DNA of 40,620 nucleotides from an uncultured Verrucomicrobiota bacterium (GTDB lineage: Bacteria; Verrucomicrobiota; Verrucomicrobiia; Verrucomicrobiales; Akkermansiaceae): the NCBI GenBank assembly GCA_937867415.1, contig CALMKO010000086.1, forward strand, positions 1-40,620, given 5' to 3'. Made by a program: the position numbers and the translations under genes. Each line of letters starts with the position of its first letter. Positions within the stretch are counted from its first letter, which is position 1. The notes under the pieces were generated by a model, which did not search any database, was not told the DNA's origin, and saw nothing but the letters and a program-made list of their open reading frames with translations. Below are positions 25,701 to 33,214 of the stretch, piece after piece.

Positions 25701-27209
25701 ATGTCTTCCGCTAACACAACTACCAGTGACCAGGACGCCTTGCTGCGTGCGGGAATTGATCGCTCCTTGCGCCACCCGGTGATGTTCTTCCTTACCAGCG
25801 GTGCCGCGTGGCTCGCTGTTTCGATCGTCTTGGGTATTCTCGCCTCGGCAAAGGTCCATAGCCCGGAGTTTCTTGCCGGCTGTTCCTGGTTGACCTACGG
25901 ACGCGTTTTTCCAGCTCACATCAATGCGCTGATTTACGGTTGGGGATTCCAAGCGGCGTTTGGCGTTTTGATTTGGATGATGGCTCGTCTTTCCCGGAAG
26001 GAGTGCACAGCTGCCGGGATGATCCTCGCCGCAGGTCACATTTGGAATCTCGGGGTCTCTCTAGGCCTGGTCGGGATTCTTGCCGGATTTGGCACGGGAA
26101 TGCCATGGATGGAGTTCCCTGCATTCGCGTGGCCTGTTCTGCTCTTTAGCTATATTGCCATTCTGGTCTGGTCTTTCATTCAATTCCGGGTTCGCCCTGC
26201 AGGGCATGTGTATATCTCCCAGTGGTATTTCCTCGCTGCCATGATCTGGTTCCCATGGATCTACATCACTGCCAATACCCTGTTGCATTGCCTGCCGGGC
26301 CATCCGGTCATGGCTAATGGAATCAATGCTTGGTTCAAGTCGGGCGTGATCTTCCTGTTCTTCACTCCGGTCGCACTTGGGACTGCCTATTACCTCGCGC
26401 CCAAGGTCACGGGCCAGCCGGTGCATAGCTACTCTCTCGCAAGGGTCGGTTTCTGGTCCCTCGCATTGATCGCTCCCTGGGCGGGGATGCAGAAGTTGCT
26501 GGGTGCGCCAATTCCTTATTTTCTCCCCTATGTCGGCGCGGCCGCTACGGTCTTGCTCTTCGTGCCACTCATCACAGCCGCACTCAATATCCTGCGGACT
26601 TCCATGTCATCTCCTGAGACTCTCGCGGCCAGTCCTTCGCTCAGATTCATGATCGCCGGTATCACCGGCCTCGTGGTCCTCGTCGTGGCCGGTGTCGTTC
26701 TCAATCTGCCTGGGTCCACCCTGCCGCTCACCCAGTTCTCCATGTCGGGCTACGGTTTTGAAATCCTCGCCATCTACGGGTTTTTCAGTTTTGTAATGTT
26801 TGGCGCGGTTTATTTCATCGTCCCCCGGGTAACCCGGCGCGAGTGGCTGTCACGGCGCTTGATGAAAATTCACTTCCTGTTCTCGGTCTATGGAATCCTT
26901 ACCGTCGCTCTGATCGCATTGTTCGGCGGGCTCCAGCAAGGCATCGGTCAGGAAGACTGGCAACAACCGTGGCAAAGCGCCGCCACCCGCGCCTATCCCT
27001 ACGCGGTGGCTACCACGATCGCTTGGTGCTTCATTCTTTTTTCAAACATTTTCTTCTTCCTCCATCTCGCCTTGATGTGGCTGCGGCTTGGGCGTAGGAG
27101 CTCCCACCCGACTCTCCTGGTGGCTGCGCATGATCATCATTCGGCAAGCCCGCATGGTGAGGAGGGTGATATTGACAATGCCGGTCCCGGGCACATGCCT
27201 GCTCACTGA
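25701..27209 (+). CDS. CcoN-like heme-copper oxidase homologue lacking all active-site ligands
   Basis: The 502-residue, roughly 12-helix protein is homologous to subunit I of cbb3 oxidases. Helix II retains His73 (FPAHINALIYGWG), one ligand of the low-spin heme. Ungapped comparison with remembered CcoN segments shows the other ligands gone. The CuB His of WYGHNAVGFF is Ser214, and the CuB pair of WAGPHHLHY is Gln264-Lys265 (WAGMQKLLG). The active-site Tyr is Ala258, and the heme b/b3 pair of GHVHSGALG is Phe353/Ile355 (GFEILAIYG). The flanking framework is well kept (YYLAPKV, AVYFIVPRVT, MKIHFLFSVYGI). It therefore cannot bind CuB or a high-spin heme and probably binds no heme. It is followed by a CcoO-like gene 37 nt later. 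The C-terminus is His-rich. The probable role is structural; catalysis is excluded by these residues. Confidence 0.85.
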   Translation: MSSANTTTSDQDALLRAGIDRSLRHPVMFFLTSGAAWLAVSIVLGILASAKVHSPEFLAGCSWLTYGRVFPAHINALIYGWGFQAAFGVLIWMMARLSRKECTAAGMILAAGHIWNLGVSLGLVGILAGFGTGMPWMEFPAFAWPVLLFSYIAILVWSFIQFRVRPAGHVYISQWYFLAAMIWFPWIYITANTLLHCLPGHPVMANGINAWFKSGVIFLFFTPVALGTAYYLAPKVTGQPVHSYSLARVGFWSLALIAPWAGMQKLLGAPIPYFLPYVGAAATVLLFVPLITAALNILRTSMSSPETLAASPSLRFMIAGITGLVVLVVAGVVLNLPGSTLPLTQFSMSGYGFEILAIYGFFSFVMFGAVYFIVPRVTRREWLSRRLMKIHFLFSVYGILTVALIALFGGLQQGIGQEDWQQPWQSAATRAYPYAVATTIAWCFILFSNIFFFLHLALMWLRLGRRSSHPTLLVAAHDHHSASPHGEEGDIDNAGPGHMPAH

Positions 27210-27246
27210 TCCCTAATGATCAATCTGAACCTCTAGAATTTTTCCA

Positions 27247-27948
27247 ATGAGCTTACGTCTATTTATTCTCGGTCTTTCCGCCTCGTTCGGGGTTGCTTGG
27301 TTATGCGTAGTGATCGTGCCCTACTTGAAAATGCGTGATCTCGCTCCGATCGTGCTGGATGAGGCGAAGGACGGCAAAACCGGGATTTTCTATCCAAAGC
27401 GCACGGGTAGAATTGCAGACGGGGCCAAGGTTTATGCTGAAAACGGCTGCTACCTCTGCCATACCCAAGTGGTTCGCCCGACTTACGCGGGTAACGATTT
27501 ATACCGTCCGGACTGGGGTGGTCTTAAATCGGATCCAGATCGCGGCGACACCCGCCGCGAGACCAATCCCTACGATTTCTTCGGCGAGAAATTCGCTCAA
27601 GTTGGTGTCTCACGGATGGGGCCGGATCTTTCCAACCTCGGGCGCAGGGTGGAGTCGATCTACGCGGTAGGTGGAGATCCTGCACAGTGGTTGTTCGCTC
27701 ACCTCTACAATCCCCGCGCCGAGCCTGCTCGCTATAGTTCAACTTGTCCCTCCTATCGTTTCCTCTTCGAGACCCGCCGTGTTAAAGGTAACCCCTCGCA
27801 GGCGGCGCTTCCATTCCATTCCCCGGAAGGAACGGAGCTGGTCCCAAGTTCGGATGCGAAGGCGCTGGTTTCATACCTTCTTTCCCTGAAAAAGGACCAG
27901 CCAGTGCCGGCGGTATTGAATTTCTCACCGCCGAAAAACAACGGCTAA
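27247..27948 (+). CDS. ccoO: CcoO-like membrane-anchored monoheme cytochrome c
   Basis: The 233-residue protein matches subunit II of cbb3 oxidases: an N-terminal membrane anchor (about 4-26), heme site GCYLCHTQVVRP (Cys68, Cys71, His72), and downstream motifs DLYRPDWGG and SRMGPDLSNLGRR, the latter with the likely distal Met. In cbb3 enzymes CcoO passes electrons to the catalytic subunit. Here its partner CcoN-like protein has no active site, so the heme must deliver electrons elsewhere, perhaps to the aa3 oxidase encoded downstream. All CcoO features appear intact, which argues that the pair is functional. Confidence 0.9.
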   Translation: MSLRLFILGLSASFGVAWLCVVIVPYLKMRDLAPIVLDEAKDGKTGIFYPKRTGRIADGAKVYAENGCYLCHTQVVRPTYAGNDLYRPDWGGLKSDPDRGDTRRETNPYDFFGEKFAQVGVSRMGPDLSNLGRRVESIYAVGGDPAQWLFAHLYNPRAEPARYSSTCPSYRFLFETRRVKGNPSQAALPFHSPEGTELVPSSDAKALVSYLLSLKKDQPVPAVLNFSPPKNNG

Positions 27949-27985
27949 GACCTTGAATTTTTTTTGATCCTACCTAATTTCGACC

Positions 27986-28750
27986 ATGTCTAAGCAGAAT
28001 GAAAATCCCGACCTTGATGAGTCCATCAATGTGTCCGAGGCGCACTCCAGCGTTGTTCGCGAGGCGGCGGCTTGTGCTCGCGAAAAGCGTATCGTAGAGA
28101 ATGGTATCGCTCCTGTCTCGCTCTGGGCGGTGGTTGCCTGCGGTGTCGTTCTTCTCATCGCAGGGGGGATCCTCGGTGCTGGCGGCAACTTGTTCGCCTA
28201 TGGCAGCACCTACCGCGAGGGATACGTGAGGACCGCTCCGCCGGGAATGGCCGATACCGGCCCTGTCCCGAAGGAAGCTCTTGCAGCATACATGGCCAAG
28301 GGCGCGAAAATTTATTCGGCCAAGTGCAACGGCTGTCACGGCTCTGATGCCAAGGGTAATGGCTCTACCTTCCCGACTCTCGTCGGATCCAAGTGGGTGC
28401 TGGGGGAGACCGAGCGCTTCGCCATGGTCATTCTCAATGGTCTTCAGGGACCTGCCAGCACCGGCAATACCTACGGGGTCATGCCTCCTCAGGGAATCGG
28501 AATGACCCCCGAGGATCTCGCAGGCATCATGACTTATGTGCGCAACAACTTCGGAAATTCCGTCGGCGATGTCGTCACTACCGACATGGCCAAGGCGGCT
28601 ATCGAAACCTCTGCGGCACGCAAATCCGCGGGAAACATGGTCACCGCGGCTGAACTCGAAGCAGGCCACGTCAAAGCCCTCGCTGGCGAGGCGCTCGACC
28701 CAAAGGCTCTTCTCGATCCCATCACCTTGGCTCCTGCCAAGGCTCCTTAA
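27986..28750 (+). CDS. Membrane-anchored monoheme cytochrome c (CcoP-like position)
   Basis: The 254-residue protein has a 40-residue polar N-terminus, one membrane helix (about 43-66) and a cytochrome c domain with heme site CNGCHGS (Cys114, Cys117, His118). GVMPPQGIGMTPEDLAGIMTYVRNNFG (cited here only by its first and last parts, MPPQGIG and YVRNNFG) is the usual distal-Met and C-terminal helix region. The tail MVTAAELEAG resembles that of the 24923 cytochrome. It occupies the place of ccoP but has one heme instead of two. The aa3 subunit I gene follows after 45 nt. Confidence 0.87.
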   Translation: MSKQNENPDLDESINVSEAHSSVVREAAACAREKRIVENGIAPVSLWAVVACGVVLLIAGGILGAGGNLFAYGSTYREGYVRTAPPGMADTGPVPKEALAAYMAKGAKIYSAKCNGCHGSDAKGNGSTFPTLVGSKWVLGETERFAMVILNGLQGPASTGNTYGVMPPQGIGMTPEDLAGIMTYVRNNFGNSVGDVVTTDMAKAAIETSAARKSAGNMVTAAELEAGHVKALAGEALDPKALLDPITLAPAKAP

Positions 28751-28795
28751 TTCAATTTCAACGCAAGTTTTCAACCTTTACCGTTCATCGGAATC

Positions 28796-30700
28796 ATGAG
28801 TTCTCACGCCACCACCGACACCGGGCACGATGCCCATCACGACGACCACCACCACGATCCGGGCTTCATCAGAAAGTGGATTTTCTCGACCGATCACAAG
28901 ATCATCGGCCTGCAATACGGTATCACTGCGCTACTCTTCCTTGCTTTCGGCTTCTACCTGATGATGGTGATGCGCTGGAGTATCGCTTATCCCCACCAGC
29001 CCCTTCCCGAGTGGATGAGTTGGGTGTTTACGGATGGTTGGAAAGCCCGCTGGCTTCAGGATGGCAAGGTGACCGGTGAGACCTATAACATGTTCGGTGC
29101 CATGCACGGGACCATCATGGTGTTCCTTGGGATCGTGCCGCTTGGTTTTGGCGCGTTCGGAAACTACGTTACGCCCTTGCAGATCGGAGCGCCCGACATG
29201 GCGTTCCCGCGCCTCAACATGGCGAGCTACTGGATCTACCTCCTTGGTGGCTTGATCATGTGCGGTTCCTTCTTCTTGGAATCCGGCTCCGCGAAATCCG
29301 GTTGGACGAATTACTCGCCGCTTGCAGGCTTCGCAGACGGCCAGATCGTCAACCAGTGGCTCGCTGGGCAGACGCAGTGGCTCGTCGGGCTTGTGTTTTT
29401 GATCACTTCCTCGCTCCTCGGATCGGTCAACTTCATCACCACCATCATCAACCTCCGCGTCAGGGGGATGACCTGGATGCGCATGCCCTTCTTCGTCTGG
29501 GCCATGCTGGTCACGGCATTCCTGCTTCTCCTTGCGTTCCCGCCCCTCGAGGCTGCCGGTATCATGCAGCTGATGGACCGTGTCGCACATTCATCGTTCT
29601 TCATGCCTTCCGGCCTGTTCACCAAGAGCGAGGGTCTTGCCGACCTTTCCGGCGGTGGCTCACCGCTCCTTTTCCAACACCTGTTCTGGTTCCTTGGTCA
29701 CCCGGAGGTCTATGTGCTCCTGCTTCCTGCGTTCGCGTGTGTGGCTGAGATCATCCCGGCAAATACCCGCAAACCGCTTTGGGGCTACAAGTCGATGGTT
29801 TACTCGGTTCTCGCCCTCGGTTTTCTTTCCTTCGTTGTGTGGGCGCACCACATGTATATGACTGGAATGGGCGCGGCGGTTTCCACCTTCTTCCAAACCA
29901 CGACGGTCCTGATCTCAGTGCCTTCCGTGGTGATCATCACCGCATTACTCATCTCGCTATGGGGTGGCTCCATCCGCTTCACCCCACCGATGATGTGGGC
30001 CTGCGCATTTATCCCGATGTTTGGAATCGGCGGGCTTACCGGGCTTCCTCTCGCATTCAATCTCGCAGACCTCCATCTGCACGATACTTACTACGTGATT
30101 GGTCACTTCCACTACGTCGTGGCTCCGGGGATTCTTTTCGGCTTCTTTGCAGGAATCCTCCACTGGTATCCCAAGTTCACCGGACGTTACATGAGCAAGA
30201 CGCTCAATCACCTCCACTTCTGGCCTAGCCTGGTTTGTATGAATCTGATCTTCTTCCCGATGCTTGTCCAAGGCATGGCCGGATTCCATCGCCGCTGGTA
30301 TAATGGTGGCGATGCCTACCTCGAAAAGGCTGCTGATGGAGTGAACGTGTTTGGCCAGACTGTGGCACAGCACATCGATCTTAATATCATCATGTCCATG
30401 GGAGCTTGGACCTTGGCGCTCTTTCAGATTCCATTCATCATCAATCTTTTCACTGCCTGGAAAGTTGGTAAAAAAGTCGAGAATGACAACCCTTGGAATG
30501 CCACAACGCTTGAGTGGGCCACTCCGACACCTCCCGGCCATGGCAATTTCCTCAAGGAGCCTGTGACTTACCGTGGTCCTTACGAATACAGTCGCGAGGA
30601 TTGTGAAGATGACTTCCTCCCTCAGTGGTCGGCCCCAAGGCGCCTCGATCCGGCTATCGCCCCCGGTGGGACTGAATCCAAGCCAGTGGCACACTCCTAA
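28796..30700 (+). CDS. ctaD: Cytochrome c oxidase subunit I (aa3 type)
   Basis: The 634-residue protein is the catalytic subunit that reduces oxygen and pumps protons. All cofactor ligands are present: His104 and His439 for heme a, His437 for heme a3, and His302, His351 and His352 for CuB. Tyr306 is in GHPEVY, the cross-linked tyrosine position. The D-channel Asp134 (GAPDMAFPR) and Glu304 are also present, as in A1-type oxidases. The K-channel lysine is not: the segment normally VPTGVKIFSW reads VPSVVIITAL, so Lys is Ile380. The N-terminus (residues 8-20) is a His/Asp cluster, and an acidic soluble tail of about 90 residues closes the protein. Gene order is I-III-IV-x-x-II. Confidence 0.95.
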   Translation: MSSHATTDTGHDAHHDDHHHDPGFIRKWIFSTDHKIIGLQYGITALLFLAFGFYLMMVMRWSIAYPHQPLPEWMSWVFTDGWKARWLQDGKVTGETYNMFGAMHGTIMVFLGIVPLGFGAFGNYVTPLQIGAPDMAFPRLNMASYWIYLLGGLIMCGSFFLESGSAKSGWTNYSPLAGFADGQIVNQWLAGQTQWLVGLVFLITSSLLGSVNFITTIINLRVRGMTWMRMPFFVWAMLVTAFLLLLAFPPLEAAGIMQLMDRVAHSSFFMPSGLFTKSEGLADLSGGGSPLLFQHLFWFLGHPEVYVLLLPAFACVAEIIPANTRKPLWGYKSMVYSVLALGFLSFVVWAHHMYMTGMGAAVSTFFQTTTVLISVPSVVIITALLISLWGGSIRFTPPMMWACAFIPMFGIGGLTGLPLAFNLADLHLHDTYYVIGHFHYVVAPGILFGFFAGILHWYPKFTGRYMSKTLNHLHFWPSLVCMNLIFFPMLVQGMAGFHRRWYNGGDAYLEKAADGVNVFGQTVAQHIDLNIIMSMGAWTLALFQIPFIINLFTAWKVGKKVENDNPWNATTLEWATPTPPGHGNFLKEPVTYRGPYEYSREDCEDDFLPQWSAPRRLDPAIAPGGTESKPVAHS

Positions 30701-30742
30701 GTTATCTCTATTCCGCTCACTTCATTAGCTTCCCCGTTCAAC

Positions 30743-32356
30743 ATGGAAATTCCTTACCTTGTCACTCCCCGTAAAGATACGGGTCTCTTCAATTCAAAAA
30801 TCGCCATTTGGTTGTTTCTGGCTTCTGAAGTGATGCTTTTCGGCGGGTTCTTCTCGGCTTACGTCTTCCTGAGATTGGGGGCGGACTATCCTTGGCCCGA
30901 GCGGACGCTTCCAGTCTTGCCGGGCTTGATCAACACCTTTGTGCTCATCGGTTCGTCGGTCACCGTTGTCTTCGCCTGGGCTTCCCTGAAGTTGCGGAAC
31001 TGGAGGAATTTCCAGATTTACATGGGCATCACCGTGTTTTGTGCGGTGGTTTTCATGGTTTTCAAAGGGATCGAGTATAACGTGAAGTTCCACCACCAGG
31101 CTGTGCGCTTGAAGGACTACACCGTCATCGAGGGGCATCTTGGATACGAGAAGGAGGGTGAGCAGTACGTGCTCGATCATAAGGGCAACCGTGTTGAGGA
31201 AAATCTGATCTTCATCGAGGCCTCCAAGCTGACCTTCAATACGGTCCGTTTCCATAAGCCTTGGGTTGATGAACTGCTCGGTCAGGCGGAGCACCGCAAG
31301 GCCAAGATCGTCCTCGCGGAGGATGTCTCGGCAGTGACCGAGGAGGGCAAGGCTCCAACCGTGATCGCAAAGGCAGGGGAACTTTTTTCCAACGATCTGC
31401 TCGGGAGGATCCAGAAGGAGCATCTCGCCGCTCGGTCCCACAACGGTCAGGAAAGGACTGACGCGCTGCGTGCGGAGTGGGTCAAGGCCAAGGCCGATAA
31501 CCCAGGCAAAAAGGGTTGGCAAATTGCCTCCACCGTCAACATCGACGCAGCCGCGCTTGCTCCGAAGCTTCTCACCGAGATTTCAACTGTCTCATTCAAC
31601 GTCGAGCCAGCGACGAAGTTCGAGTTTAAGCCTCGTGATATCAAGGAGGCGGATGGACAGTCCAGGCTCCGAGATGATACCGTGGTGGACGGTAAGCTGC
31701 TCGCCAGCCCGATGGTGTTCCATCACGTGGACGCCATCGATTTCCAACACCTGGCGATGAAGGCCGAAGCCAAGGGGCTTGATCCCATGCAGGCAATCGA
31801 AAATTCCTGGCTGATTCAGAACAGTCCGTTCGCGAAGGCGGCTTGGACATGGCATAAGGGCGAGGTTGCGAAACTCGAGAAGAAGTTGCTCGATGGCTAC
31901 GGTCTCGGCGACGATAAAAAGCCGAGACGCGTTCCGACCCATAAGGAGATGTACCGCATCGGCTGGAAAGATCTTGGCGCCAAGGCGGAGAGTGAGGGCG
32001 GTGTGAAACTTTCCTGGATGGACAAGACCAAGGAGGAGTTCCTCGGGCCGAACTATGACGCCCGTGGCGAAGCAACTTTCCCCGGCTTTTCAGTTCCTCG
32101 CGAGCAGGTCGGTTTTGCTGCCAAGTTCACGCCTGCCTGGAACACCTATTATGCCTTGTATTTCACCATGACGGGTCTTCACGGACTTCACGTGATCGGT
32201 GGTGCGCTGGTGCTGGCATATTATCTTTTCTTTGGGCGTAAAATGTATCTCGAAAACCCGGAGTGGCTAGCCAATCGGGTTGAAATCGGCGGCCTTTTCT
32301 GGCACTTCGTCGACTTGGTCTGGATCTTCGTTTTCCCGATCTTCTATTTGATGTAA
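30743..32356 (+). CDS. ctaE: Cytochrome c oxidase subunit III with large internal insertion
   Basis: The 537-residue protein is about twice the family length. Three helices (about 18-43, 62-82, 90-110) and two C-terminal helices (about 465-498, 515-537) match a five-helix subunit III, including FLASEVMLFGGFFSAY, FKGIEYNVKFHH, TGLHGLHVIGG and FWHFVDLVWIFVFP. Between the third and fourth helices lies an insertion of about 340 residues (119-457): hydrophilic, rich in Lys, Glu and Ala, with no heme motif. Topology inferred from subunit III puts it on the periplasmic side. The frame is uninterrupted, so it is a real insertion. Subunit III normally stabilises the D-channel side of subunit I. Confidence 0.93.
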   Translation: MEIPYLVTPRKDTGLFNSKIAIWLFLASEVMLFGGFFSAYVFLRLGADYPWPERTLPVLPGLINTFVLIGSSVTVVFAWASLKLRNWRNFQIYMGITVFCAVVFMVFKGIEYNVKFHHQAVRLKDYTVIEGHLGYEKEGEQYVLDHKGNRVEENLIFIEASKLTFNTVRFHKPWVDELLGQAEHRKAKIVLAEDVSAVTEEGKAPTVIAKAGELFSNDLLGRIQKEHLAARSHNGQERTDALRAEWVKAKADNPGKKGWQIASTVNIDAAALAPKLLTEISTVSFNVEPATKFEFKPRDIKEADGQSRLRDDTVVDGKLLASPMVFHHVDAIDFQHLAMKAEAKGLDPMQAIENSWLIQNSPFAKAAWTWHKGEVAKLEKKLLDGYGLGDDKKPRRVPTHKEMYRIGWKDLGAKAESEGGVKLSWMDKTKEEFLGPNYDARGEATFPGFSVPREQVGFAAKFTPAWNTYYALYFTMTGLHGLHVIGGALVLAYYLFFGRKMYLENPEWLANRVEIGGLFWHFVDLVWIFVFPIFYLM

Positions 32357-32383
32357 TATTCCAAACTGACTCCATCCAATCTT

Positions 32384-32725
32384 ATGGCTGATACTCCTGA
32401 AGCAATCAAAAAGTCTGTCAAAACGTATTTGTTCGTTGGCGGAATCCTTTTCCTGGGAACCATCATTACCGTTCTTGTAGCAACTGTCCCCGCGCTCGAT
32501 ATCGGGCGTCATGGATTCGACGCGATGGACTGTATTCTGGGCCTGGCGATCGCCACCTTCAAGGCGAGTTTGGTCGCTTACATTTTCATGCACCTCAACC
32601 ACGAGAAAAAAGCGGTCTATTGGCTTTTTGGCTCTGGTTTGGTGATGGTTTGTAGTTTAGCCTTCCTCACGGCTCTGGCGATCTTTGACCCGATCTACGA
32701 CGTCTTTTTCTACTCGGGGAAATAA
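32384..32725 (+). CDS. Cytochrome c oxidase subunit IV-type protein
   Basis: The 113-residue protein has three membrane helices (TYLFVGGILFLGTIITVLVA; LGLAIATFKASLVAYIFMHL; WLFGSGLVMVCSLAFLTALA). The motif FKASLVAYIFMHLNHEKK is characteristic of the CyoD/CtaF-type small subunit of bacterial heme-copper oxidases, which helps assembly and stability and carries no cofactor. It lies 27 nt after subunit III and 21 nt before a small two-helix gene. Confidence 0.88.
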   Translation: MADTPEAIKKSVKTYLFVGGILFLGTIITVLVATVPALDIGRHGFDAMDCILGLAIATFKASLVAYIFMHLNHEKKAVYWLFGSGLVMVCSLAFLTALAIFDPIYDVFFYSGK

Positions 32726-32746
32726 CCGCCCAAACCAACCACGCGC

Positions 32747-32947
32747 ATGTCACTCAAGGGATTCCACATCGTATTCGTGTCAGTCTGCACGCTGCTCTTT
32801 TCGTTCCTCGCCATTTGGGCGTTTGGTTTCGTAAGGGACGCGTCCGTGGCGCTGACAGTGCTTGGTGGCGTCGGCGCGCTTGGAGCGATTCTCATGCCCG
32901 TCTACGGGGTTTGTTTTTATCGGAAAATCTCCAAGATTCATATCTAA
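32747..32947 (+). CDS. Small two-helix membrane protein in the oxidase operon
   Basis: The 66-residue protein has two hydrophobic segments (IVFVSVCTLLFSFLAIWAFGF and LTVLGGVGALGAILMPVYGV, each slightly over or at 20 residues and split by FVRDAS). It ends in a basic tail (YRKISKIHI). I do not recognise the family. Its place between subunit IV and the next small gene, with 21-nt spacers and the same strand, points to an accessory or assembly subunit of the aa3 oxidase. Confidence 0.7.
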   Translation: MSLKGFHIVFVSVCTLLFSFLAIWAFGFVRDASVALTVLGGVGALGAILMPVYGVCFYRKISKIHI

Positions 32948-32968
32948 CTGTTTATTCTTCGCCATCCC

Positions 32969-33190
32969 ATGAACGCTCATCCCATCTTGATCGCCTGCTC
33001 GACCTGCCGGACCTCCATGATCGAAGGCGGCGGAGATGCTGCGGGTTGGTCGATCTTTTTCCTCCTCGTCGTGATCCTGTCGATGCTTGGTGGGATTTGT
33101 TTTTTCATGTTCAGGATCGCAAGGCGCGAGAAGGAGAATTTCGATCCTTTGCTCTCCGACGATCTTTCCAGCACTTCCACTCAGCACTGA
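32969..33190 (+). CDS. Small one-helix membrane protein with N-terminal CxxC
   Basis: The 73-residue protein begins MNAHPILIACSTCRTSM, giving a CSTC motif at residues 10-13. It then has one membrane helix (about 27-48, SIFFLLVVILSMLGGICFF) and a soluble acidic tail (FDPLLSDDLSS). The CxxC on one side of the membrane could bind a metal or take part in thiol chemistry, for example copper delivery to CuA of subunit II, encoded 24 nt downstream. That role is a guess from position; no family was recognised. Confidence 0.68.
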   Translation: MNAHPILIACSTCRTSMIEGGGDAAGWSIFFLLVVILSMLGGICFFMFRIARREKENFDPLLSDDLSSTSTQH

Positions 33191-33214
33191 GCTTCTTTCA
33201 TCATCCTATTCTTT

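Noticed and set aside
25701-28750. Functional cbb3 oxidase operon
   Set aside because: The CcoN-like protein lacks CuB and heme ligands and the CcoP-position cytochrome has one heme instead of two, so catalytic cbb3 activity is not supported.
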